From Ephemerocybe angulata (taxonomy: Eukaryota; Basidiomycota; Agaricomycetes; Agaricales; Psathyrellaceae), in contig JAACJK010000219.1 of NCBI GenBank assembly GCA_013368325.1, positions 1,364,001-1,428,000 on the forward strand: a stretch of 64,000 bases of DNA, in the 5' to 3' direction. The translations under genes and the position numbers were made by a program. Of the stretch, positions 1-10,400 are shown piece by piece. Position 1 is the stretch's first letter, and every line of letters starts with the position of its first letter. The notes beneath the pieces were generated by a model, which worked only from the letters and a program-made list of their open reading frames with translations, searched no databases and was not told where the DNA came from.

Positions 1-305
1 GGGAGGCAGGGACCTGATCTCCAGGGGCAGCAGGCGTCGCGTTAGACTGGGAAGCAGGGACCTGAGCTTCGAAAGCTTGAGGGGTTGCAGGCGTCGCCTT
101 AGACTGGGAGCCAATGACCTGAGCTTCGAAAGCTTGAGGGGTTGCAGGCGTCGCGTTAGACTGGGAGCCAATGACCTGAGCTTCGAAGGCTTGAGGGCTA
201 GCAGGCGTCGCGTTAGACTGAGAGGCAGCGACCTGAGCTTCGAAAGCTTGAGGGGCAGCGGGCGTCGCGTTAGACTGGGAGGCAAGGCCCTGATCTTCAG
301 GGGGG
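1..305 (-). repeat. 57-bp in-frame tandem repeat
   Basis: The motif gcgtcgc recurs at 34, 91, 148, 205 and 262, an exact 57-bp period with only a few substitutions between units. The array reaches the window edge, so the total copy number is unknown. Each unit encodes 19 residues of the secreted protein on the minus strand. The copy nearest the edge is a variant in which the QAFEA segment is replaced by GD. Confidence 0.95.
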
Positions 306-766
306 ACGACGTCTGGTGAGTTGGTCGACGAAGGCTGGTTGCTGGAGCTGTTAGCAGCGACCGACTGAGAATCACTAGACTGGATGGAAGCAGACAGGGA
401 GCAAGCAGATTCGGAAGAAGCAGGGTTGGACGGCGAGAAGAGATTTTGCACTCCTTGGGAGTCCGTCGAAAAAACGTCAGCCCGCTTGGTATTTCCCCGC
501 CTACCCTTCGCTCCTTCCTGCTTGACGCTGCGACGGCCGGAAGTCGAAGACGAACGGAGAGCGTCGAAGGCCCCGTCAGAGGCAGGTGGGTTGCCAGTTG
601 AGGAGAAGTCAGCGCTGTGGACCTGGCGCCTCTGTGCGATTGCAATAGCCCGTTGAGCTATGCCCGACCTGAACGATTCGACAGAAGATTTCTGCGTTTG
701 GGCTCTGGCGTCGCCCATGTTGGCCAACGCTAGAGCGGGTATCAGGATATAGAACGAAGCGCGCAT
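1..766 (-). CDS. Partial secreted low-complexity protein with 19-residue tandem repeats
   Basis: The frame is open from an ATG at 766-764 down to the window edge (about 255 codons, no stop), so the C-terminus is missing. The first ~24 residues look like a signal peptide: a short basic start, the hydrophobic stretch FYILIPALALA, and a possible cleavage after DARA. A Ser/Asn-rich middle follows, with dibasic sites such as NTKR that could be Kex2 cut sites. From about residue 154 the protein is built of near-identical 19-residue units (QSNATPAAPQAFEAQ plus four residues), encoded by a 57-bp tandem repeat. A TATA box lies about 80 bp upstream. I do not recognise a family. Inference: a secreted or wall-associated protein. 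The repeats are rich in S, T, A and P and contain NAT sequons. Unlike classic Kex2-processed repeat proteins, the units are not separated by KR. Confidence 0.72.
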   Translation of the reverse strand, partial: MRASFYILIPALALANMGDARAQTQKSSVESFRSGIAQRAIAIAQRRQVHSADFSSTGNPPASDGAFDALRSSSTSGRRSVKQEGAKGRRGNTKRADVFSTDSQGVQNLFSPSNPASSESACSLSASIQSSDSQSVAANSSSNQPSSTNSPDVVPPEDQGLASQSNATPAAPQAFEAQVAASQSNATPASPQAFEAQVIGSQSNATPATPQAFEAQVIGSQSKATPATPQAFEAQVPASQSNATPAAPGDQVPAS

Positions 767-2857
767 GGTAAAGGATCGTGAGGGGTTGTAGAATGATTGT
801 GGATAGGGTGTATTTGACAGAGCAGATGTGGGACGCTTGGAGGCCTATTTATATGACCCCTTCCTGTGACTGTCGGCCACATGCCGGACTACTCAGTCAG
901 CCCCCAAAAACGATCGGTGCGCCTCTCGGTTGCAATTTGCGACCAACTTCGTCCTGGTACTGGGTGGCCCACATAGAGCACAGCTGAGCGGAACGATGTG
1001 ACGTTTGCACGACATGGTGGTGGAGAGACCTAAGAGAGAGCCTCAAAAGGAGCGTGGGAAGGCTTTGACGCCAATTAGAGTTCGGTCCGACGCGTCGAGA
1101 ATTGGCTTAAACACAACCAATATCATGGGTGGCACCTTGAAGCTCTCATTTCCATCTCTTTCTCTATTGAAGGGAATTCTTTACTCAAAACAAACTGCGT
1201 CGTCAGGAAAAGTCGTGAATCTAAGCTAAAGCAACTCTGGAGCCCTGAGCGATTTGAGCACACCCAGGTGGAACTTTCCGTGAGTCAATTGGTCAATACT
1301 TTGGCTAAGGCGCAAGCTCCGGTGGCCTCTACATGCTACGGATGTAAAGGGAAGTAACGCCCGAGCTCAATACCGGATCTACTATCAATGCTGATCCTGA
1401 ATACCCCGTATTTAGAGGGCTGTGAGGCTCAAATTTCGTGTCTATGAGCCTCGGTCTGCCTCAAGCTGTGAGCCTATCACGGACAACTGCCGAAATACCA
1501 AGCGGACTGGTTCTTATCTGTGCCTGTCTCTCATTGAGTCTCATGTCACTCTTCGAAGCTCCTCGTTGAGGTGAGTCTTGAAGTCCAAATTAATGAAAGG
1601 GACTCGACTGCTCATGGTAATGCCAAACAGGTGGCTCTTACGCACTTGGCGTCCATCCTAAGCTCTTCTACCGCTCTTATAGCTCGTGGTGGTGGTGAGC
1701 TCTTTTGTGTATGGGATGTGGCGATGGCCCAATGAAACGGTGCTAAAGTATACGAGCCTGGCGGTTGTCGCGCGCCTTGGCTTGCAGCAATTTGTCGAAC
1801 TTCGCAAACTTGTCCCGCGACGTCGAGCGATAAGCTGCGACTATCTTTAGAATGACCTAGGTGATGCAATGTCTGCGCATAAATCCAAGAGACGATCGTC
1901 ACGACTTGCCTTTTGAAATCGGAAGATCGCCTTTTTAGCCACGAGTCGCCACGATGCTCTGCACCGAAGTAACGACAGTCTCTAATTATACTGACCCACA
2001 GACGAGGTCAGAAGCATAATGGCGATAGAGTGCCCGGGACTGCAAAGCTTCATCTACCAGGGCCACGGCTCGACTGCCACCAGGGTAAGTACTTAGCACA
2101 TTCATTCCTTTACCAAGACACGACGCGCCTCGTTGACACGAGTGGCTGATTGTAACTGTGCTTCTTATCACTGCAATCTCGTCACATTGACTCATTGAAG
2201 GCTCATTGATGACTTGTGAAGAGAGCATGAGCATCGAGCGGGTTGCTATTTGCTCGCCTCCCGCGAAGCATACTGCGTTGTGGCAGTGTGTGCCTCGCTC
2301 TACGGCTCTTCGACCGGTCCACAATGCCTGCCTGGCTCGCCCGCTTCACCGCAGCCTGTTTCCTTTGGTTCATCATCAGAATGGTTTGAATAGTTTCAAG
2401 GCAGGTACGATGGAGCAAATAAAGTGGAATGGTGTTGCTGACGACTACCCGGCCATGCAAGAAATGACGATAAAGGCGCTGACTGAGTTGTCCGTGGGTC
2501 AGCAAACAGCTGGTTTATGACGTAGGCGGATTCGAATTACCGACCGTCTATTCAAGCGCCTTTGTTAGATGAAGCACTTGACAAACTCAGCCCAGTGAGC
2601 TCGTTGGTCCAGGGCAAGTCCAGGAGCAACCAGGTATGCGCCGCTGAGCGCGCTGATCCCACCATCAATTTCGTGGGCGCTTAGTAAGTTGCCATTGACA
2701 CAGCCAGTCTCGCCAATCCTCAGTACTAGTTCTTGCACTCCTTTGTCTATGTCACTGCAGGAATTCGCTATCACGGCCACTCTCTTGCACGCCAGTCAAT
2801 ACATAGCTCGTTGAACAGCATCTCAACTTCGAGACGCCCTCTCAAGCGGCGGCAACG
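767..2857. other. Intergenic stretch without a recognisable gene
   Basis: About 2.1 kb. Apart from the promoter of the leftward secreted-protein gene, I see only short open stretches on both strands, none longer than about 110 codons. They overlap each other antisense (for example near 2203-2520), and many begin at non-ATG codons. None resembles a known protein. A 70-codon minus-strand stretch at 2565-2780 has a protein-like composition but no recognised match; it could be an exon of an unrecognised gene or a relic. Confidence 0.5.
846..853 (-). promoter_or_regulatory. TATA box of the secreted repeat protein
   Basis: The minus strand reads TATAAATA here, about 80 bp upstream of the predicted ATG at 766. 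That is a typical distance for a fungal core promoter with a short 5' leader. Confidence 0.6.
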
Positions 2858-4237
2858 ATGACTCCGATCAATCAGATCCAACACATCAACCAGCTTCCAA
2901 CCGAGATCCTCGCCCGCATCTTCACCTTATCCGACTACGAGAGAGAAAACAATAGCGGTCTCCTCGTTTTGGCCCGTGTATGCAAAATATGGCACGATAT
3001 ACTCTTCTTCTTCCCCCACTTTTGGACACATCTCGCAGTGACGGTAGATGCTAAACTCGAGAACGATGGCTCAAATCTCCCAAGACACTTCGACCGCTGG
3101 TATGGGCGCGCTGGGGACATGCCGCGGTCGCTCATTCTCATCTTCAACAAGGCCCCCACGCAGACACGAGCATTATACGACTACCTCACCAGCGCGAGAT
3201 GGAGGAACCTCACTTTTAAACTCGATGTCGCAGGATGCTTAAATTTCGGGTGGCTTGATGGTCTCATAGTGCAAGCGACGCGAACCTCGCAGCTGCGAAA
3301 CAATACGACCGTCGTACCGTGCTGGCCTGACCTCTTATCCCTCGAAATTCTCACCCCTACAACCGTCTATACTGCCAGACTCAGCCTTCCTTTGAAAACA
3401 ATAGCGCCCAACCTCCGCCACCTCAAAGTCCACACCCGCGGAATACATAATATACCCTCTATCTTCGACCTCGACGACAAAGACAAGTTTGCCGACCTCA
3501 CGACGTTCAGCTGGGAGGGATTATTTCCCACCGAGTCCACCTCGTTTGTGGAGAGCCTCCTACGGAGTGCGCCGAAGCTGGAGGTGCTTCAGTTTCACGA
3601 CAGGGTAGACGATGGTTATAGCGCCGCGGCGGTCAGGCCTTCCATAGAGGAATTAGGATTATCACCCACCCACCATATCTCTCTAAGAGAGTTGTCGCTG
3701 CAATGGAGTTCCCGCAGTGCGGCCCTCATCCTCTTTAGACTGGCTCTGCCGCGTCTGGAGGCTCTGCGCCTTACCCGGGAGCACAAGTCTACGTACAGCA
3801 CGCCTCAGACAACCACCCCCATGACGGATGCACTCAACGCTCTGCGCCGATACTCAGATATCAGGGCGCAAGCTATGGGAATTACATTCGGAATACGGAC
3901 TCTTCGTCTGGATTGGCAGCCATACGAGGACGAGGACGTCTTCACAATGTGCCTTTCCGTGCGGGAGACGGTGGAGATGATTACGCTGGAGCAGACGAGG
4001 TGGTATTGGACGGATTCTGTCGCGTTTTTCGACGAGCTGGAAGGGCTGCGCGAAGATCTCGGCACAAGGGAGGAGCTCTTCCCCCGTCTCAAGTCGTTCT
4101 CGGTGAGGCTTAACCAGTACAAGAAGTGGATCTCTGTCTCGCGAGGCGAAGAGGGGTTTGTGCTATTCCTGGGCTCGCCAAGGAAGTGGTGGGCGGAAGT
4201 TGAGGCGGAAGCTAGGGAAGAGCAGGAGAGAAAGTAG
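2858..4237 (+). CDS. F-box domain protein
   Basis: An uninterrupted 459-codon frame from ATG to TAG. Residues ~10-55 form an F-box: INQLPTEILARIF, then VCKIWHDI and a following W. In this family the F-box binds Skp1 in SCF ubiquitin ligases and the rest recruits substrate. The C-terminal ~350 residues contain leucine-rich, LRR-like strands (for example APNLRHLKVH and APKLEVLQFHD), as in the expanded F-box families of mushroom-forming fungi. No intron is needed, unlike most neighbours. The C-terminus is acidic (EAEAREEQERK). Its substrate cannot be inferred. The flanks are gene-poor, which suits a lineage-specific gene. Confidence 0.85.
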   Translation: MTPINQIQHINQLPTEILARIFTLSDYERENNSGLLVLARVCKIWHDILFFFPHFWTHLAVTVDAKLENDGSNLPRHFDRWYGRAGDMPRSLILIFNKAPTQTRALYDYLTSARWRNLTFKLDVAGCLNFGWLDGLIVQATRTSQLRNNTTVVPCWPDLLSLEILTPTTVYTARLSLPLKTIAPNLRHLKVHTRGIHNIPSIFDLDDKDKFADLTTFSWEGLFPTESTSFVESLLRSAPKLEVLQFHDRVDDGYSAAAVRPSIEELGLSPTHHISLRELSLQWSSRSAALILFRLALPRLEALRLTREHKSTYSTPQTTTPMTDALNALRRYSDIRAQAMGITFGIRTLRLDWQPYEDEDVFTMCLSVRETVEMITLEQTRWYWTDSVAFFDELEGLREDLGTREELFPRLKSFSVRLNQYKKWISVSRGEEGFVLFLGSPRKWWAEVEAEAREEQERK

Positions 4238-6243
4238 TATGTGAGAGCGTCGTTTCCTTAAGCGCCCGTCGTAACTACGAGGCCGAAATCTCTTTTATGC
4301 CCTTTGCTCTAGCCTCTTGAGGTCGGTAAATAAAGAATGTGCGACACAATAATAAAAGCCATCGCACCTTCAAGTTCCTGGCCTCTCCATACCTCCTCAC
4401 TGACAGGTTCCCGAGTCACCTGCGTTCCAGCGCCGCTCTTCTCTATTGTCAAATGCTGGAAAACCTCCGCATAATATAATTGGCCTGAACAGCCGCACCG
4501 CCCAAATCTCAACTCCAAAATGCACACCTCAAGTTTCAACTGCAATTGGGATCCGGCAGCCAATGTGCCGTGACGGAGCCGGGAGAGCAAGCCTTCCAAT
4601 TCTGAGTGCATCCGGACGCAGCCGGACGCCCGGCGAACCGACTCGTCCACGCGCGGCGGGCGCAATAAACCCACGCTTCACCGTGATGGAGTCCGATGAT
4701 GGAACCATACCGACGATACCGGTAACCGTGCCTTGCCCTAGCTTGCCCTCCACCCAATACCATCCAATGCCGCCCTCCCTTCCGCCCTGACTCCTCCAAT
4801 TTCACCGCATCACCGGCCGGCCACCTTGCAAATGCAATATGCCTGATAGCTGTTGCATGATTGTCATAGGTGATACTGTCGCCTCGTCATCAGGCGGGCC
4901 TGGGCCCTTGTGCGAACCGCAGCCAATGTAGCGCACGTACCTCGAACCTCCAGTGCCTCCCGACACACGGAAGATATGTGATTGGCTATCCATAGGCAGA
5001 TTGGTTGGTTCGGTGTGCTCATACGCTAACACGCGCTTGCTATACTTAGACCTGTTACCTTGGGAGTTTAAGGAATGCACCCGATAGTACCTGCCACACG
5101 CGAAGGCACCGGAGTACCTACCGCCCTGGTTGACCTTTAGACACTTACACAGACCTGGCTGGCGTCGGCCTTTCTGATACATACAATATGCAGAAACGTC
5201 TTCCTCAAGCTGAGCGCCTACGGCCTGCCAACATTGCTTCGCGGGCGCTTAATGCCTAGGATGGGCAGCTGCAGCCTGGCTGGAGTCTCGAACCGACGGG
5301 TTTGACGGAGCGCTGCAAGCCGAGCACGATTCCAAGTTCCAATACATGGGTTGCCCGCCGGCCAGTTGGGTCGCTCCAGAGAGTGTCCGCACTCGAGTGT
5401 GTCACAGAGCACCTGCCGGATATTAAAGAGTGACGCTGAAGATGATGTCTCTGTCTGTGTTCTGCGGGGACGTCTATGATGAAACGAATCCCGTCGTCGT
5501 CGTGCAGTACTCACCTGCTGCTCCTGCAGAGGTGGTTGCCAGTGAGGCATATCACTATGCAACATTACCGTTCATAGAGCTAATACCTCCAGAGTCCAGA
5601 AAGGTCTGCTTCCCGAGCCAAGCATATCACGCCATAGAAAGTCCCGAAAATTTCGTCTCTTGATGCAGGAAAGGAATAAGTAACTAATACTAAGAAAGGA
5701 TCCACGGAAACGGATGTCGATAGCAGATAATACAAACGAGGAAGATAGAGTATAGATCGTAGCATGGAGCGAATATAGATAGAATGGCGGAAAAGAAAGG
5801 CATGTCTGTGGGTCTGTAAGTATAAGGTTGCGCGCCAAATAGTGTCGGGACTAGGATACGTTAGGTGTGTTGAGCGGCGGCGGTGGGTGTTGGTGATACA
5901 ATCGGATGCGAGAGTCCGGTGCGAAGGTGGAGCGGCCGGCCTCGAGGTGTGGGGTGGGATACGGTGCAGAAAGAACGTGTGCAAACTAGGCAGGAGCGAG
6001 AGAAAGAAAGAAAGCAGAGGCAAGCAAGCAAGCATGATAAAGAAACAATGCCGGTGGTGGTTGGTGTATACAGACAGATGCATTTTAAGAGACAATGCTG
6101 ATGATGCGATGCGAGTGGCTGGTTGATTGGTGGGCTGATGCTGAGTGGATCCTGGAGATGATGAGAGATAGATGCAATAAGATAGTCGGTCGGTCGGTTC
6201 GGAGATATGTCGGAGGGGTACGAGGAGGCAGGTAACGGGGGAA
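4238..6243. other. Intergenic stretch, partly Hsp20 3' region
   Basis: About 2 kb between the F-box stop and the Hsp20 stop. The open frames seen on both strands are not protein-like and none is recognised. The part from roughly 5580 to 6243 is pyrimidine-rich on the minus strand and has short simple repeats (gaaa and caag repeats near 6000-6035, cggt repeats near 6187-6200). This suits a 3' UTR or spacer. Confidence 0.5.
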
Positions 6244-7204
6244 TCATGCCCTCGAGTATGCGATCCTGGAATTTGACCATGCGGGCTGGCGCCGCGGGAT
6301 GTATACGCGCAGCATCTCTCCGTCGAATTCGGCCCTCACGCCCATGAGATCCGCGTCGTGCCCAAACGACACTCTCCTTTCAAAGTGGCCTACGCACGAT
6401 TAGTCACGGCCGAAAAATAAAATAGGGTAACAGGAACGCACCTCAGTCGCGGTCCCACTTGTCTGCAACAAGGTGCAGGATGCGTCTCCGCTTTGTGGCG
6501 AGTGTGATGCCCTCTCTCGTGAATCCGGGGAGGCGGGCGTGGAGACGGTACTCCATATGCATTGTCTCGATCTGGAGCCAGCTGTCGGCGGGCTGGGGTG
6601 CACGGTTGAGGAAGACTTCGTAGGGGGCGGGGGCGCGGCCAGAGTCGTCTGGGGGCTCGTCGTCGAGGATGACTGGGGCATCTGGCGGGACGTATGCGGG
6701 CTGCACGGACGGCGGGCGGCGCATGGCTGTCGGCAGCGCGGGTGGCAGGCTCGGTGCCGACGGGGGTTGCGGGGCACGGAACGGGGAGACGGGTCGGGGT
6801 GCTGGGGGTGGGGGGGACTGGGGGAGATTGCTGCTGCTGCTGCTGCTGCTGCTGGAGGAGGAGGAGGAGGAAGATGCGCGGGAACTGGACGAGTCGGAGC
6901 CTAGCGACGAGCCAGAGCTGGATTCGTTGAGCGGTGGGCAGAGCAGGGGTTTGGAGTCGTCATGGTCGTTTGTGGGAGGCAGGGCGTAGAAGGGGATCTG
7001 GCTTGGCAGCGGCAGACTGGCAGAGGAGAAACGGTCGAGCCAGGAGGACTGGTGCGGACTGGTCTCGGGCTCGCGGTCGCTGGGGGGCGGGTCGAAGAAA
7101 GGACGCTGCTCGTCGTGGCGCGGCGACGGCAGCGGGATCTCGCGCGGGGAGTGGAAGGAGGCATGGCGCTTGGGGAACGTCGCTGTCCGCCCGGGAGAGC
7201 TCAT
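6244..7204 (-). CDS. Hsp20/alpha-crystallin-domain protein with in-frame TGA
   Basis: Starting at the ATG at 7204 (an upstream in-frame ATG at 7276 is possible), the protein has a long disordered Pro/Ser-rich N-terminus with a run of about 15 serines. It ends in an alpha-crystallin domain, the small heat-shock chaperone fold. The first half of that domain (MHMEYRLHARLPGF, then RRRILHLVADKW) lies in exon 1. The second half (HFERRVSFG, then RAEFDGEMLRVYIP) follows a 52-nt intron at 6390-6441 with donor GTGCGT, branch GACTAAT and acceptor CGTAG. The splice phase fits exactly. However, the last complete codon before the junction is TGA (6445-6443), so as read the protein stops in mid-domain. The stop after the second half is TGA at 6246-6244. 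This may be a recent pseudogene, a sequencing error, or an allele encoding a truncated protein. Confidence 0.7.
6831..6871 (-). repeat. Trinucleotide runs encoding poly-serine
   Basis: Eight ctg units on the plus strand are followed by a gag/gga run. On the minus strand these read as TCC and AGC serine codons inside the Hsp20-like gene. A coding microsatellite like this is likely to vary in length between strains. Confidence 0.9.
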
Positions 7205-7415
7205 CGTGGTTCGAGGAAGAATTGAGGAAAGCCGAGCTGGCTCCCAAAACACACTGTGCCCCACCGAGCCGCGCATTGCCCCATCAGGCAGGGCCGACCC
7301 AGTGATGTCATCCAGCCGAGCCAGTTCGTTTCGCTTGACGTCAGTCCGTCTGTCTTGCAATCCAAGCTATCTCCTGCTCAGCTCGACTCTGCCATGGACA
7401 AGTCTCGAATCCGCC
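7205..7415. promoter_or_regulatory. Divergent promoter between Hsp20 and PH-like genes
   Basis: Only about 210 bp separate the two divergent start codons, so the promoters must overlap. I saw no clear TATA box and no clear heat-shock element. A short ORF (7394-7498) with a good ATG context starts here and overlaps the rightward gene's start out of frame. Confidence 0.5.
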
Positions 7416-10400
7416 ATGGGTCCCCGCCCAATGGCCACAGAGCACGCCCAGTCGGCAAAAACACTCATATCAGAGTACGAGCGCTACTCCAGCCATAGGC
7501 GCCCGTCGCCCTCTGCCGCCCTGGCCGCCCGCAGGCCCCAGAGCAGCACAACTACCTCGACCACTACCGCCTCCGCCTCCTTCTATCCCGCCCCCCGCCC
7601 CGCTTCTCTTCCACTCAAGCACTCCTTCAAGAACCTGCTCGGCCTGCTCAAAAAGGGCACCACAGGCCTCAGAGACAGGTCCGACAAGAGCGCCCCTTTC
7701 CCCGTGGTCGCAGCCGCGAAGCGGACCAGCACCACAGACCTCCTCTTGTCCCGTAAGGAGCTCCCGCTGCTGCCGCTCCCACTCGGCGATGCGGATCGTC
7801 CGATTCTCTCGCGCTCGCAGACTCAGACGGGTGCCTTGGTCTATTTGGCGGGAGACGCGCACTGGACGTTTTGCACAATCAGCTTGCAGGAAAGTATTAT
7901 CCGTGTCTCATGGCTCCACCCGGACGGCAGCCCCTGCACTCGCGATATCTCGCTTTTAGGCTGCTCGGATATTCGCTCGCTTTCGAACCTCAAGGCGGGA
8001 CTAGAGCCTGCGGAGTGGGACGCGCTGCAGGACATCAAGAATGCAGCCGTGGAGCTGGAGGACAAGGAGGAGATGAAGGTATTTGAGCTTTTGTTTCAGA
8101 ATAGCCACGATAGGAGGAAAAGGGAGAGGTTTGCGGTCGCGACTGTGCGAGAGCGGGCCAAGTGGATTAGTGCCTTCTGGTTTGTCTTTTTCTTCTTCAA
8201 ATCTACACTGGCTGATACACCGGCAGGGATGCTATACTGCCCAACTCTCAAGACCCAACAAGGCATCAACATGAACCAGCTGACAATATCCACACCCGCA
8301 TGCAATCCAAAGAACGCGAAAAGTCGCAGCCCTTCCCAATCGAAACACCCCAGAAAACACGTCCGCGCCCCCCAGACCTAACTCTCGCCTCCTCCCAAAT
8401 CTCCACGCGCACAGACCGCTCGCTTCCCCCGCTTCCCATATCACGCGCTTTCAGCACTGTACCTGCTCCACTCACCATCCGCAATAAGTCGCACTCTACC
8501 GCCTCTTCCCCCACAATTACCCCAGGAATGGCGCGCACTGGCACAAACGCCAGCTCCGCCTCGAATACGCTGCTTGTTGCAACACATGGGAAGCTCCCAG
8601 CCCCTATTTCCCCCGCGAGCGCCTACTCGAGCTCCTCCGGTTTCCGCATACTCTCGCCGTCTCGCTTCGTCGCCACGTCCCCGCAACCGCTTGTCCCTGC
8701 CCGGCGGAGTGGCTGGCCACAAGCAAACCGAGTTGGTGGTAATAATAGTATCGTCAGCTCGTCTCCGCCGAATGTGAATGCGAACCGCAGCGGTGGGGAG
8801 AAGGTTCAGCGTGCGCTAAGCAGTAGCAGCACACAAAGCGAAATGGGGACCCTAGCGAGCCCGTCTTCGCTTGTCAGGCGCGCGAATAGCGCGTCAATTA
8901 CGAATTTGAGCCGGTTGAGTGTTGTAAAGGAGCGGTTGAAGCAGATTGAGAGGAGCGAGAGTGAGAGGGCTGCTTGGGGCATTTCGGGTGGGAGTGGTAT
9001 TACAGGACGGGGCGGGACAGCAGGGAGAGGAGGAATAGGGGTAAGCCAAACTCGAAGTCGGAGCAACAGCACGAAGATTGGTTCGCCTGGTTCGAAGTCG
9101 GTTGGGAGGGGAAGCGAGGAGCGCGATCCGGATGCGAGATCGGGTGAACGGGAGGCTGGAAGCCAGAGTCAACCTGGCCAAGGGGATGGGAGAGCACAAG
9201 GTTTATTAGGACGGGGTGATGAACATGTGCGAGCATCAGTGCGAGGCATTGGGAGTGGAGGTGATGAGTTGGAAAAGGATGAATCAAAGTCTAACGAAGA
9301 GAGGATGGAGTCGCTGTTGAACCTCATGGGCGAGCAACCTGTGACCGACGGGCTGCCGCAGAAGGGTTCTCTTATCGGGAATCCGCACCCTAACACGCTG
9401 GTGGATGAAGCTGGTATCGTTGACAGGTTAGAGACGATTCGAAGCGCGCTGGGTACGGGTGTAGGTCCGAATGTTAGGGAAATCGCCCTTGGGCTGGATC
9501 ATCAGTTGAAGGGCGCTCGTGAGATGCTGGGGCAGGTTAAGGATGCTGTGGGGGTGCTCGAGGGGCGCTTAACTTCATCAAATCCGGGGCATACGTCTGA
9601 ATTGGGGACAGTGACTACTCAGAAAGAGGGTGTCGATTTATCGGGAGATTTGATGCGGGTGTTGCTTGGCGTAAAGAAGCAGCTGAGCGGGAGCCTCCCA
9701 GCTTTGGAAGAGAGGGTTAAGGAGGTGCAGGCGCAGCAGGAACAGTTGGTCCGGCTGGATAATGAAAGGTCGGCCGGAGCGGTTGGTGCTACTGCGTCTC
9801 GGTCTGCTGGGGCGAATTCAGAGGCGATGGGGGAAATGGGGAAGCGGTTGGAAGAGTTGGTTGGGCTTTCGAGGGAGACTGCAACTGTTGTAAGAGGGGG
9901 TGGGGGGAAGGAGGTGGTGAAAGAGGTGAGGGGTTCGTTTTGTTGCTTTGCTAGTTTTTTTTCGCAGCTGGATTCAATGGGGGGCTCTATTCTCTCTCCC
10001 GTCGTAGCGAAGCGGCGTGCGCGAGTGGCCAGCTTGCGGCGATTTTGACTCATATCTACCCCGTCGTCAGCAGCTTACGATTGAGTACCTGGGGTCCAAG
10101 GCTATCGCCGACTCGGGTGCATACCGAGCCTAACGACTAGCTACCAGTGCTTACTGACTTGGGCTCTTCCTCTTCCTCTTGCTCTCGCTTTTGCGGTGCA
10201 CGGGATGTAGATCACACATCTTGCGGGGCTTATGGAGGCGGATCGCGCGCATAGGGAGCAACAACTTTTGCAGCAGGCGGATAGTGTGCGGTATCTGAAC
10301 GAACTTAACACTGTGAGTCTACGCCTCTTTTCAATCCCGCCATTGCTAACTCGCTACTACTACAACTATTCGCACCTGATGCTCACTATGGCTGACTTGC

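Noticed and set aside
2203..2520. Two open frames exactly antisense to each other
   Set aside because: Neither looks like a known protein, and long antisense openness is common in GC-rich fungal DNA.
5280..5310. T-loop-like GGTTCGAGACTCC on the minus strand
   Set aside because: Flanking bases do not pair into a T-stem and no D or anticodon arm is present.
5580..6095. 171-codon minus-strand open frame downstream of Hsp20
   Set aside because: Pyrimidine-rich sequence gives a biased Leu/Ser/Thr/His composition; it lies in the expected 3' UTR and has no recognised domain.
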